NCBI RefSeq assembly: GCF_017353415.1 | Contig: NZ_JAFMPX010000019.1 | Coordinates: forward strand, 1 to 64,000 | Direction of reading: 5' to 3' | DNA length: 64,000 nt | From: Arthrobacter sp. E3 | GTDB lineage: Bacteria > Actinomycetota > Actinomycetes > Actinomycetales > Micrococcaceae | Shown: positions 1 to 13,987 of the stretch, piece after piece | How the letters are laid out: each line of letters opens with the position of its first letter | Position numbering within the stretch: the stretch's first letter is position 1 | Program-made: the position numbers and the translations under genes | Notes under the pieces: generated by a model | What the model was told of the DNA's origin: nothing | Seen by the model: only the letters and a program-made list of their open reading frames with translations | Databases searched by the model: none

Positions 1-476
1 GTGTCCGCACAGGTGTCATCCCAGGACTCGGGGAGGTACAGGCGCCAGTTCAACGGACAGGATGCCGCATCGGTGGCAGCGTGCAGGGACACAGCGATCT
101 GGCAGTTGCCGATCTTCCCCAACGTCCCCGAATATTGGCGTGCGACCCCGGGCGAGGAAGTGCCTTCCTTGGCGAACCCGGTATCGTCAATGACCCACGC
201 CTGAGGGGCGATCAAAGGGATCGCCAGGCCCGCGATCTTGGCTCGGACCGGCTCCACCTCCCACGTCGAGGAAGCCGTGAACTGCTGAAGCTGTTGATGG
301 TCGATGCCCAGGCGCTCGGCCATGGGCTGCAAGGACTTGCGCTGTCCATCGAGCATCAACCCGCGCAGGTACAGACTGGATTTCTCCCGCTGGTCCTTCC
401 TCAACAGGGAAGCAAACATCTCGGCGACAAAGCCCTCAAGCTCCTCTCGCAGCGCCGCGACCTGATCCTGCCTCAT
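1..476 (-). CDS. IS701-family transposase, N-terminal part (cut by window edge)
   Basis: The minus strand is open from an ATG at 476 to the window edge, giving 158 residues without a stop; the C-terminal part lies outside. Visible blocks are YLRGLMLDGQRKS (about residues 38-50), AWVIDDTGFAKEG (about 98-110), ARQYSGTLGKIGNCQ (about 117-131) and CPLNWRLYLPESWDD (about 144-158). These are characteristic of the DDE-type transposases of IS701 elements, and the IDDTGF aspartate is the likely first catalytic acid. The gene stands alone just downstream of the pyk terminator, so the element probably inserted in the gap after pyk. Whether the copy is complete cannot be judged here. Plus-strand frames over this stretch are shadows. 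Confidence 0.88.
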   Translation of the reverse strand, partial: MRQDQVAALREELEGFVAEMFASLLRKDQREKSSLYLRGLMLDGQRKSLQPMAERLGIDHQQLQQFTASSTWEVEPVRAKIAGLAIPLIAPQAWVIDDTGFAKEGTSSPGVARQYSGTLGKIGNCQIAVSLHAATDAASCPLNWRLYLPESWDDTCAD

Positions 477-575
477 ACAACAAAATTAACAGATCCCACA
501 CAAAATTAAAAGGCCCCCGCACAAGACCTAACAAAGTACTACTAGGCCTCTAACAGCCTCAACCACCGCTTAAAC
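477..575. mobile_element. Probable end region of the IS701-type element
   Basis: This short AT-richer stretch lies between the transposase start and the pyk terminator. It contains the 10-mer acaaaattaa twice (480-489 and 500-509), spaced 20 bp apart, which may be part of the element's end or promoter. IS701 elements usually duplicate a 4-bp YTAR target. Candidate CTAA or CTAG tetramers occur at 528-531, 542-545 and 550-553. The exact boundary cannot be set without the other end. Confidence 0.4.
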
Positions 576-612
576 TACGACGGCGGCACCCAATTTGGGT
601 GCCGCCGTCGTA
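576..612 (-). terminator. Terminator downstream of pyk
   Basis: A perfect 17-bp inverted repeat (arms 576-592 and 596-612, loop att) lies directly after the pyk stop codon. It has no clear T-tract on the minus strand, but its length and position fit a strong terminator for the leftward transcript. Confidence 0.75.
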
Positions 613-630
613 CGTTAATCCGTGGCCTGG

Positions 631-2112
631 TTAGTGGGCCAGGGAGCCGCCTCGTCCGCGGCTCAGCGGGAAGCCGCCGGAGTTTTTCACAATGTCAGAC
701 TCGTCGCCGACGATGTGCGCCTTGACAAGGTTGGTGGTGCCGGCCTTTCCGGGAGGGGAACCGGCTGCGATGACAACCATGTCGCCCTCGGAAACCAGGC
801 CCTTCTCCAGCAGCGTCAGGTCAACCTGTGCGGTCATGGCGTCAGTGTGCTCCACCATGGGCACCAGCACGGGGATGATGCCCCAAGTCAGCGCCAGCTG
901 GTTGCGCACACTCTCATCCGGGGTGAACGCAAAGACCGTCTTGGACGGGCGCAGTCGCGAGAGGCGCCGTGCCGAGTCACCGGACTGGGTGAACGTGGCG
1001 ATGTACTTCGCGTCCAGCTGCTGGGCAATCTGCACAGCTGCCGCCGTAATGACGCCGCCGCGGGTCTTCGGCTCCGTGCCGAGGCCGGGAATGCGTGTGA
1101 GGCCGTCCTTTTCGGTGGCCTCGATGATGCGGGCCATGGTCTGGACCGTCTCGATCGGGAATGCGCCGACGCTGGTCTCGCCGGAGAGCATGACGGCGTC
1201 CGCACCGTCGAGCACGGCGTTGGCGCAGTCGGAGGCCTCGGCGCGCGTGGGGCGCGGGCTTTCGATCATCGATTCGAGCACCTGCGTTGCCACGATGACG
1301 GGCTTGGCCCAGCGGCGTGCCATTTCAACACAACGCTTCTGCACCAGCGGCACATCTTCCAAGGGCAGTTCCACGCCGAGGTCGCCACGGGCCACCATGA
1401 TGGCGTCGAATGCGTTGACAATGGCTTCGAGGTTCTCCACAGCCTGCGGCTTCTCGATCTTGGCGATGACGGGCGCGCGGCGTCCTTCCTCGTCCATGAT
1501 CTGGTGCACGCGCTCAATATCTGCTGCGTCACGCACAAACGACAGGGCAATCAGGTCCGCGCCACAGGCTAGGGCCCAGCGCAGGTCATCTTCGTCTTTT
1601 TCGCTCAGTGCAGGCACGTTCACGGCAACACCAGGCAGGTTGATGCCCTTGTTGTTGGACACCCTGCCCGGAACCGTCACGACCGTGACAACCTTCACGT
1701 CGTCAACAGCCGTGGCCTGAACTGAAACCTTGCCGTCGTCGATCAGCATGATGTCGCCAACCTTGACGTCCTCGGTCAGTGACTTCAGCGTGGTGGAGCA
1801 GATGTCCTTGGTGCCGGGGACGTCTTCGGTGGTGATGGTGAAGACATCGCCCACGGCCAGGTCGTAACCTTCGCCATTGGCGAAGCGGCCCAAGCGGATC
1901 TTCGGGCCCTGCAGGTCCGCCATAATGGCGACCGGCTGGCCCAGTTCAGCAGCGGCACGGCGAACGTTGTCATACGTGTTCTGGTGCACGGTGTAGTCGC
2001 CGTGGCTCATGTTCATGCGGGCAACGTTCACACCCGCTTCCAGTACAGCCAAAGTCTTCTCATAGCTGGCGATTGCCGGGCCGAAAGTCGCAACGATTTT
2101 TGCGCGTCTCAA
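631..2112 (-). CDS. pyk: Pyruvate kinase
   Basis: Cytoplasmic glycolytic enzyme that converts phosphoenolpyruvate and ADP to pyruvate and ATP. The 493-aa product begins RRAKIVATFGPA and has the N-terminal ARMNMSHGDY block (31-40), ADLQGPKIRLG (65-75), the signature around VIAKIEKPQ (215-223, K218 and E220) and ARGDLGVELP (241-250). It also has ATQVLESMI and LSGETSVG in the catalytic barrel, and the length is normal. The start is a TTG preceded by aggtaggtac, a good ribosome site for an otherwise weak codon. It lies 68 bp after gltD on the same strand and may be read from its own promoter or from the glt transcript. A strong hairpin follows it. Confidence 0.98.
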   Translation of the reverse strand: MRRAKIVATFGPAIASYEKTLAVLEAGVNVARMNMSHGDYTVHQNTYDNVRRAAAELGQPVAIMADLQGPKIRLGRFANGEGYDLAVGDVFTITTEDVPGTKDICSTTLKSLTEDVKVGDIMLIDDGKVSVQATAVDDVKVVTVVTVPGRVSNNKGINLPGVAVNVPALSEKDEDDLRWALACGADLIALSFVRDAADIERVHQIMDEEGRRAPVIAKIEKPQAVENLEAIVNAFDAIMVARGDLGVELPLEDVPLVQKRCVEMARRWAKPVIVATQVLESMIESPRPTRAEASDCANAVLDGADAVMLSGETSVGAFPIETVQTMARIIEATEKDGLTRIPGLGTEPKTRGGVITAAAVQIAQQLDAKYIATFTQSGDSARRLSRLRPSKTVFAFTPDESVRNQLALTWGIIPVLVPMVEHTDAMTAQVDLTLLEKGLVSEGDMVVIAAGSPPGKAGTTNLVKAHIVGDESDIVKNSGGFPLSRGRGGSLAH

Positions 2113-2180
2113 AGTACCTACCTCATGTGTGTTTAACAGTAGAAATGTCTAGGGTCTGCCCCCAGCTTATCGTCTTGGCG

Positions 2181-8256
<6,076 letters not shown>

Positions 8257-8589
8257 GACTGTGAGGTCCTTCCCCTGGTGGATGAATTGAGTGGGGACGG
8301 CGTCGGCCCGTGATGGTTGGGACAGAGGTCCGTCTCAACCGAATGATTGCTGCTTGCCTTCGTTTCTAGAACTGTTCCCCAGTAGTGCATCTGCACAATG
8401 ACAGTAACTTTCACTGGAGGAACGTCTTTCAAGGCGTGCTTTACTCTATAACCACGGCTCGGAGTGGAGTGCGCGAATCTTACAATATGAACTGATATGA
8501 ATGATCAGTAATAAATTCACATATATGAGCGCCTCAACCTCCCTATCTACCGGCTTCTAGGCGCCGCTTCCATGGTCCTCCTACCCATA
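8257..8589. other. Intergenic region upstream of gltB, no gene
   Basis: About 330 bp with no credible coding frame on either strand. It has an AT-rich patch (8480-8525) of the kind found near promoters, and the short palindrome gtgcatctgcac near 8386-8397. I could not pick a convincing -35/-10 pair for gltB. The most tempting hexamers, TTGAAA and TACTGT on the minus strand, are about 20 bp apart, which is too wide. Confidence 0.5.
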
Positions 8590-8648
8590 AACGCACTTTG
8601 TCCGCTCATGCGTAGGCTGGGAAGCACGCATAAGGAGCCAAGATGCGG
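8590..8648. repeat. Imperfect palindromic intergenic repeat, copy A
   Basis: A roughly 60-bp element that folds as a nested hairpin. The outer arms are cgcactttgtccgctc and ggagccaagatgcg; the inner arms are atgcgt (8608-8613) and acgcat (8626-8631). A related copy with the same layout lies at 19281-19335. They share the aaacgca start, the tgcg and gctgg centre and the caagatgcg end. This marks it as a dispersed REP-like element. Confidence 0.6.
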
Positions 8649-8662
8649 TTATGCGGCAGGGT

Positions 8663-8708
8663 GCAAGAAAAGGGTGGTCCCGGATATCCGGGACCACCCT
8701 TTTCTTGC
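8663..8708. terminator. 46-bp perfect palindrome, terminator downstream of lgt
   Basis: A perfect palindrome of 46 bp centred between 8685 and 8686, with arms gcaagaaaagggtggtcccg and its complement. The A-rich left end and T-rich right end (cccttttctt) make it symmetrical, so it could stop transcription from either side. It sits 28 bp past the lgt stop codon and separates the trp-lgt block from the glt operon. Confidence 0.8.
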
Positions 8709-8736
8709 GCCTCAACGCACTTCTTGAACCGAGGAG

Positions 8737-9765
8737 TCAGGCCTGTGTGTCGTTGGTATCCTTCGTGCCGTGATCGACCGTCGTGGTGCCTTTATTGTGG
8801 GATTTCGAATGCTTGCTGTCCGCGTCTCCGGCGGAAGCGGCATCCTCGGAAACTGCAACCACGGGAGCGGGTTCGGGCCCGGCCAGGTACACCGATTCGT
8901 CATCCTTGCCGCGGCGGGCGTAGGTGATGACTAGGAACAGGATCAAGGCTGCTACAAATACGATGATGCTAGTCCACACGTTCAGGCGGGTAGTGATGCC
9001 AAAGAACGTGATCTGCTCGGCGGCGTCGATCCGCAGCATTTCGATCCAGACGCGCCCTGCCGTATAAATCATGGCGTAGAGCAGGAACAGGCGGCCGCTG
9101 CGTAGGCGGAACTTCCGGTCAATGAGCAACAGGGCTGCCACTCCGAGCAGATTCCAGACGCACTCGTAGAGGAAGGTGGGGTGGAACAACGTGTCGGGGC
9201 TGAACCCTGTCGGCACAAACTGGGGTGAAACACTCAGGCCCCATGGCAGTGTGGTTGGCCCACCAAAGAGTTCCTGGTTGAAGTAGTTGCCCCAGCGGCC
9301 AATGGCCTGGGCCAGCAAGATGCCCGGTGCTGCGGCGTCGATAAATGCTGAAATCTTCACACCCGCGCGTCGGCAGCCAATCCAGGCGCCGACGACGCCG
9401 AGCACCACGGCACCCCAAATCCCCAATCCACCGAGCCAAATTTGCGGGATGAGGGCCAGGTTGCCCGTGCCGTCATATCCCGGACCGAAGTACAGATCGG
9501 GCGAGGAGAACACGTGATACAGACGGCCGCCAATGATGCCAAAGGGAATGGCCCAGATGGCGATGTCCCAGATGGACCCTTCGGGCCCGCCCCGACGCTT
9601 CCAACGGCGGTCCGTCAGCCAGATCGCGGCGATGATGCCCAACAGTATGCACAGCGCATAGGCGTGAATGCGCAGAGGCCCAATGTCAAAGCCGGACCAG
9701 GTTGGCGCCGGAATGGCAGCCCCCAAAGCCCCGACTAGGGCTTGTGGTGCGAGTGCAGAAATCAC
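8737..9765 (-). CDS. lgt: Prolipoprotein diacylglyceryl transferase
   Basis: Integral membrane enzyme that moves diacylglycerol from phosphatidylglycerol to the lipobox cysteine of prelipoproteins, the first step of lipoprotein maturation. The 342-aa product has about seven hydrophobic segments and the family blocks GGRLYHVFSSPDLYF, AIGRWGNYFNQELFGGPT (with the key arginine) and HPTFLYECVWN. A hydrophilic tail of about 60 residues follows the last membrane segment, rich in Asp, Ser, Lys and Thr, as in many actinobacterial Lgt proteins. The start is GTG and overlaps the trpA stop by 4 nt (GTGA), so it is co-translated with trpBA. A Rieske lipoprotein at 51884 is one possible substrate in this window. 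Confidence 0.96.
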   Translation of the reverse strand: MISALAPQALVGALGAAIPAPTWSGFDIGPLRIHAYALCILLGIIAAIWLTDRRWKRRGGPEGSIWDIAIWAIPFGIIGGRLYHVFSSPDLYFGPGYDGTGNLALIPQIWLGGLGIWGAVVLGVVGAWIGCRRAGVKISAFIDAAAPGILLAQAIGRWGNYFNQELFGGPTTLPWGLSVSPQFVPTGFSPDTLFHPTFLYECVWNLLGVAALLLIDRKFRLRSGRLFLLYAMIYTAGRVWIEMLRIDAAEQITFFGITTRLNVWTSIIVFVAALILFLVITYARRGKDDESVYLAGPEPAPVVAVSEDAASAGDADSKHSKSHNKGTTTVDHGTKDTNDTQA

Positions 9766-10610
9766 AGAGTGGCCTCTGCATCCGCCGGAGCGTCAAAGCC
9801 CGAGCTCAGTTCCTTGGCCAGGGCACCAACTGCTTCAACTCCGCCGTCGCGCAACGCAGCAACAAGCGCCGTACCAACAATGACACCGTCGGCGTAGGCA
9901 GCAATTTCGCGCACATGCTTGGCCTGTGAAACACCCAGGCCAACGCACGCACGTTCCGCTCCCGCGGCATGAGCTGCCGCCACGACCGATTCAGCCGCAC
10001 TCGAAACAGATGAACGCGCGCCCGTGACGCCCATGACGGACACGGCATAGACAAAACCGCGGGTAGCCCTGACAGTCATGTCCACACGTTCCGGCGTTGA
10101 CGACGGCGCCACCAGGAATACCCGGTCCAGGCCATACTTATCAGATGCGGCGAACCACTCGGCTGCCTCGTCCGGAATCAAGTCCGGAGTGATCAGGCCA
10201 GCGCCGCCAGCCTCGGCAAGCCTGCGGGCAAACTCATCCACGCCCAGGCGCATCACAGGGTTCCAGTACGTCATCACCATGACGGCGGCATCCGTTTCAG
10301 CCGTGATGGCAGCCACGATATCAAAGACGTCGGTCACGTGAAACCCATTGGCCAGCGCCTCGACTGTGGCCGCTTGGATGACCGCGCCGTCCATGACCGG
10401 ATCAGAATAGGGAATCCCGATCTCAATAATGTCGGCACCGTTGCGGGCCACCGCGATGGCTGCATCAATGGAGGCCTGCTTGTTCGGGAAACCGGCAGGC
10501 AGGTAGGCTATCAGGGCTTTGCGCCCCGCGGCCTTGGCTTTGTCAATGGCAGCGGCCGACTTGCTTTCAAAAACTGCCGGTGCGGCGCCGACTTTAGTGC
10601 TCTCACTCAT
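9762..10610 (-). CDS. trpA: Tryptophan synthase alpha chain
   Basis: Cleaves indole-3-glycerol phosphate to indole and glyceraldehyde 3-phosphate; indole is tunnelled to TrpB. The product is 282 aa with [11 protein letters not shown], the [21 protein letters not shown] block carrying the catalytic Asp, [11 protein letters not shown] and a C-terminal [13 protein letters not shown] longer frame begins at 10679, but its extra 23 residues are out of family. I choose the ATG at 10610, which overlaps the trpB stop by 8 nt. Translation is therefore probably coupled to trpB, and the stop overlaps the lgt start. Confidence 0.97.
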   Translation of the reverse strand: MSESTKVGAAPAVFESKSAAAIDKAKAAGRKALIAYLPAGFPNKQASIDAAIAVARNGADIIEIGIPYSDPVMDGAVIQAATVEALANGFHVTDVFDIVAAITAETDAAVMVMTYWNPVMRLGVDEFARRLAEAGGAGLITPDLIPDEAAEWFAASDKYGLDRVFLVAPSSTPERVDMTVRATRGFVYAVSVMGVTGARSSVSSAAESVVAAAHAAGAERACVGLGVSQAKHVREIAAYADGVIVGTALVAALRDGGVEAVGALAKELSSGFDAPADAEATL

Positions 10611-12042
10611 GGCTGGAATCCTTCGTGTTGCTGTCTGCACTGTCGACGCCCGCACTACCGGCGCCCGCTGCGTGGGCATGGCCCTTGGCGTTTCGGGTGG
10701 AAAGGGTGGTGCCCTTCACGTGCCCGTCTTCATCCAACATGCCAAACCAGTCGGCGGCGGTTTCCACGTCCTTGTCACCGCGACCGGAAAGGTTCACGAT
10801 GATGACCACATCTTCCGGCTTCTCGGCGTCAGCCACGAGCCGGTGGCCAACCTTCAAGGCGCCAGCCAAAGCGTGCGAGGACTCGATGGCTGGAATGATG
10901 CCTTCGGTGCGGCACAGCAGTTTGAACGCATCCATGGCTTCAGTGTCGGTAATGGGCTCATAGGTGACCCGCCCGATGTCATGCAGGTAGGAGTGCTCCG
11001 GGCCGACGCCCGGGTAGTCAAGCCCTGCCGAGATGGAGTGCGACTCGATGGTCTGCCCATCCTCGTCCTGCATCAGGTAGGAGCGCGCGCCGTGCAGCAC
11101 GCCGGGGCGGCCCAGGGTGATGGTGGCTGCGTGGCGGCCGGTGTCGACGCCGTCGCCGCCTGCCTCAAAGCCGTACATCTTCACTGAGGCGTCATCGAGA
11201 AAACCGTGGAACAGGCCGATGGCGTTAGAGCCACCGCCAATGCAGGCGCATACGGCGTCGGGCAGGCGGCCTACCTGGTCAAGGATCTGGCCGCGGGCTT
11301 CCTGTCCAATGACTTCGTGGAAGAACCGCACCATGGCCGGGAACGGGTGTGCCCCAGACACGGTTCCCAGCATGTAGTGGGTGTTTTCCACGTTCGCCAC
11401 CCAGTCGCGCAGGGCGTCATTGATGGCGTCCTTAAGCGTCTGTGAACCGTTTGTCACGGGCACCACGGTGGCACCGAGAAGTTGCATGCGCGCCACATTC
11501 AAAGCTTGGCGGCGGCAGTCCTCAGCACCCATGTACACAACGCACTCCAGGCCCAGCAGGGCTGCTGCGGTGGCACTGGCCACGCCGTGCTGCCCGGCTC
11601 CGGTCTCGGCGATGATGCGGGTCTTGCCCATGCGCTTGGCCAGCAGGGCCTGGCCCAGGACGTTGTTGATTTTGTGGGACCCGGTGTGGTTCAGGTCCTC
11701 GCGTTTGAGGAAGATGCGGGCTCCGCCGGCGTGCTCACTGAAACGCTTGGCCTCCGTCAACAGGGAAGGCCGGCCCGAGTAATTCGTGTTCAGATCAGCG
11801 ATCTCGGCGAGGAAATCCGGGTCGAGCTTCGCCTTTTCAAAGGTCTCTTCAAGCTCATCCAGCGCCGCAATGAGCGACTCCGGCATCCACCGCCCTCCGT
11901 AGCTGCCAAAATACGGCCCGGGGGCGTGCCGCAGCGAATGCTCCGGTGCCGAGCCGGCTGGGACGCCGCCCTGCAGGAATGCTGTTGCCGGATCCACCAT
12001 GTCGGCGGGATCCTGAGACGAAGCTGCTGGCACATGGGCCAT
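10603..12042 (-). CDS. trpB: Tryptophan synthase beta chain
   Basis: PLP enzyme that condenses indole with serine to make tryptophan, working as an alpha2beta2 complex with TrpA. The PLP lysine lies in [15 protein letters not shown]. Other marks are [10 protein letters not shown], the phosphate loop GGGSNAIG, and [15 protein letters not shown] start it at the ATG at 12042 (479 aa), which has ggacggtgg 5-11 nt upstream; a TTG at 12066 would add eight residues. The roughly 30 residues before the family core are low-complexity, and the tail carries a [13 protein letters not shown] extension. The gene follows a strong terminator-like hairpin (12128-12156), so trpB-trpA-lgt may be expressed apart from the upstream trp genes. 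Confidence 0.96.
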   Translation of the reverse strand: MAHVPAASSQDPADMVDPATAFLQGGVPAGSAPEHSLRHAPGPYFGSYGGRWMPESLIAALDELEETFEKAKLDPDFLAEIADLNTNYSGRPSLLTEAKRFSEHAGGARIFLKREDLNHTGSHKINNVLGQALLAKRMGKTRIIAETGAGQHGVASATAAALLGLECVVYMGAEDCRRQALNVARMQLLGATVVPVTNGSQTLKDAINDALRDWVANVENTHYMLGTVSGAHPFPAMVRFFHEVIGQEARGQILDQVGRLPDAVCACIGGGSNAIGLFHGFLDDASVKMYGFEAGGDGVDTGRHAATITLGRPGVLHGARSYLMQDEDGQTIESHSISAGLDYPGVGPEHSYLHDIGRVTYEPITDTEAMDAFKLLCRTEGIIPAIESSHALAGALKVGHRLVADAEKPEDVVIIVNLSGRGDKDVETAADWFGMLDEDGHVKGTTLSTRNAKGHAHAAGAGSAGVDSADSNTKDSSHE

Positions 12043-12127
12043 CAGTTCCACCGTCCTGTTCTTCAATAGTTGTGCACTAATTTATCTGTGGGCGAGCCGT
12101 CTCGGGGCAGAAACGCCTCTTGCGATG

Positions 12128-12156
12128 AAAAAAAGCTTGCACGCTGACGTGCAAGC
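12128..12156 (-). terminator. Intrinsic terminator or attenuator between trpC and trpB
   Basis: On the minus strand the hairpin gcttgcacg-tcag-cgtgcaagc (9-bp perfect stem) is followed directly by seven T. This is a textbook Rho-independent terminator placed just after the trpC stop and 86 bp before trpB. It implies partial or conditional read-through, or a separate promoter for trpBA-lgt in 12043-12127. Confidence 0.85.
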
Positions 12157-12162
12157 CCTTCT

Positions 12163-12978
12163 TTAGCGCGGGTTGTTTTCCAGCGCCCCAGCTGCCTTGA
12201 ATTCGCCAATCCGCTCCTGCGGCGTTGAGTCCTTCACCAGAGCTTCGCCCACCAAGATGGCGTGGGCCCCATGACTGCTGTAATGCCGAACGTCGTCGAC
12301 GTCCCGGACGCCGGACTCCGCCACCACAATGGGCCCGGCGGGAATGCCTCCAGCCAACGCAGCAAACACGCCCCGGTCCACGTCGAGTGTTTTCAAGTTG
12401 CGCACGTTGATGCCGATGATTTTGGCGCCAACGGCCACGGCACGCCCAATTTCCTCCGCGGTGTGGGTTTCAACGATCGCGTTCATGCCCAGCTGGTGGG
12501 TCAAGTCAAGAAAGCTGCGCAACTGCTCGTCATCCAACGCGGCGACGATCAGCAGGACCACGTCCGCACCGTGGGCACGGGCTTCCCAGATCATGTACTC
12601 GTCGCACGTGAAATCCTTACGCAGCACGGGGATGTCCACGGCTGCCCGCACAGCGTCCAAGTCCGCCAGGGAACCACTGAAGCGCCGTTCCTCGGTCAGG
12701 ACGCTGATAACGGAAGCTCCGCCGTCGCGGTATTGCACTGCAAGAGCTGCAGGATCGGTGATCCCGGCAAGATCCCCCTTGGAGGGGCTGCGGCGCTTCA
12801 CCTCGGCGATGACCTTCAGGTCCCCGCGCACGGCGGCATCCCCGCCCAGAGCCGCCCAAGCGTCGAGCGCCGGAGCTGCCAGACGGGCACGGTCCTGAAC
12901 TTCAGCCAAGCTCACCAGTTGCTGGCGCGCATGCATGTCCTCCCGGACACCGGCAATGATGTCCAGCAAAACACTCAT
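12163..12978 (-). CDS. trpC: Indole-3-glycerol-phosphate synthase
   Basis: Fourth step of tryptophan synthesis: ring closure of CdRP to indole-3-glycerol phosphate with loss of CO2. The 271-aa TIM-barrel protein has IAEVKRRSPSKGDLA (catalytic Lys), VISVLTEERRFSGSL, PVLRKDFTCDEYMI, IIGINVRNLKTL and VVAESGVR. An upstream open extension is a shadow of the neighbouring membrane gene. The ATG at 12978 begins the standard SVLLDIIAGVRED terminus, 2 nt after the upstream gene's stop. No trpF or trpD is present in this cluster, so those steps must be encoded elsewhere, or by PriA for the isomerase. Confidence 0.97.
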   Translation of the reverse strand: MSVLLDIIAGVREDMHARQQLVSLAEVQDRARLAAPALDAWAALGGDAAVRGDLKVIAEVKRRSPSKGDLAGITDPAALAVQYRDGGASVISVLTEERRFSGSLADLDAVRAAVDIPVLRKDFTCDEYMIWEARAHGADVVLLIVAALDDEQLRSFLDLTHQLGMNAIVETHTAEEIGRAVAVGAKIIGINVRNLKTLDVDRGVFAALAGGIPAGPIVVAESGVRDVDDVRHYSSHGAHAILVGEALVKDSTPQERIGEFKAAGALENNPR

Positions 12979-12980
12979 TA

Positions 12981-13259
12981 TTAGTGGCCGTCGTTCTTCA
13001 GCTTGCTGCCGCCCACGCCGTAGCCTGCGTACTTCATGATGCCGCCGAGGATGAGGCCGATCGCAATGATGCCCACACCGCCGATCCAGAACAACAGGGT
13101 TGCACTTTCGCCGATGAGGAAGGCGATGCAACCGACGATGGTTCCAACCAGCATGACTGCCACGGCGGTCCATGCTGCCGGGCTGTTGCCGTGACCCAAT
13201 TCAATGCTGTGGTCGACGGGCCCTTGCACGGTAACGTCTACGGACGACTTGTTGCTCAT
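12981..13259 (-). CDS. Small membrane protein of the trp operon (HGxxPAAW / DUF6704 type)
   Basis: A 92-aa protein with an N-terminal soluble stretch, the motif HGNSPAAWTAV (about 23-33), and two membrane segments (about 31-51 and 55-77), then a short charged tail GGSKLKNDGH. This matches the small HGxxPAAW proteins that sit between trpE and trpC in many actinobacteria; I recognise the motif but no function is established. It ends 2 nt before trpC and follows the TrpO-type membrane gene, so both are likely co-transcribed with trpE and trpC. A link to tryptophan or precursor handling at the membrane is guesswork. Confidence 0.85.
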   Translation of the reverse strand: MSNKSSVDVTVQGPVDHSIELGHGNSPAAWTAVAVMLVGTIVGCIAFLIGESATLLFWIGGVGIIAIGLILGGIMKYAGYGVGGSKLKNDGH

Positions 13260-13357
13260 GGTGAATCTCCCTATTAAACGCGGATACTGAAATACATTCT
13301 GCCATTAGTTGCCCAAGTACGCGTAAAGCCATTGCACTCCTTGGACTCGTGCCGTGA

Positions 13358-13987
13358 TTAAGCCGTGGGGTCTTCCCCGCGGCTGAGCTGGTCCCAGCGG
13401 TCAATCTCGTCCACCGGCTCGGCCGGGCCGCCCACCTGGGCCTCTTTGGCGGCGTCGTACTTGGTGCGCACATTCCAGGACCGGCCGAAGAACAGGACCA
13501 GTAGCGACACCACTGCCAACACGAGTGCGGCCACCACGGCCAGCACTGGAAAGCCCGTGGTGGTGGCGTTGGAGCCTTGGCCTTCGATGCCTGTTGCGGC
13601 ACCCACCTCGGACATGGCCGCCGCCACCGGATTGGTCAGCACTCCGAGGACGACGGCGACAATCCCCGCTGCGCTCAGGAACATGATCAACGCTGTGACT
13701 ACTCGGGCGATTTTCCCGGCGATGCTCGTGGCCAGGGCGCCTGCCAGGGCCACCAGTGCCAGCGCGGAGACAGCCACGGCGGCCTTGCTGCCGGGAATGT
13801 TGAGTTCGTTTTGGCCCACCTCGCCCTGAGCGATGGACACGTGGATCCAGGTTTGAGTCGTGGTGCCAAAAACGGCCAGCGCAGCCAGGACGGACAGCAG
13901 GATCAACGTGGACTTGCGTTGCCAGAACGGCACGGTCTTGGCCATGGTGTGCGGCGCGTCGGGTGTGTTGGGGATCAGCGTGCTCAT
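13358..13987 (-). CDS. Trp-biosynthesis-associated membrane protein
   Basis: A 209-aa protein with about four hydrophobic segments (roughly residues 27-45, 75-92, 97-117 and 150-170). It fits the Trp_oprn_chp family, found almost only between trpE and trpC in actinobacteria. The family function is unknown. The long loop after the third segment carries a Gly/Thr-rich stretch (GAATGIEGQGSNATTTG). Its start overlaps the trpE stop by 4 nt (ATGA), so it is translated with trpE. The cytoplasmic tail is acidic. The overlapping reverse and alternate frames are shadows. Confidence 0.9.
   Translation of the reverse strand: MSTLIPNTPDAPHTMAKTVPFWQRKSTLILLSVLAALAVFGTTTQTWIHVSIAQGEVGQNELNIPGSKAAVAVSALALVALAGALATSIAGKIARVVTALIMFLSAAGIVAVVLGVLTNPVAAAMSEVGAATGIEGQGSNATTTGFPVLAVVAALVLAVVSLLVLFFGRSWNVRTKYDAAKEAQVGGPAEPVDEIDRWDQLSRGEDPTA

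Noticed and set aside
1-509. Plus-strand open frames over the first 500 bp
   Set aside because: They are antisense to the transposase, which has strong family motifs on the minus strand.
11482-12069. Long plus-strand frames over trpB and other GC-rich genes
   Set aside because: High-GC genes produce long open antisense frames; they lack family motifs and ribosome sites.
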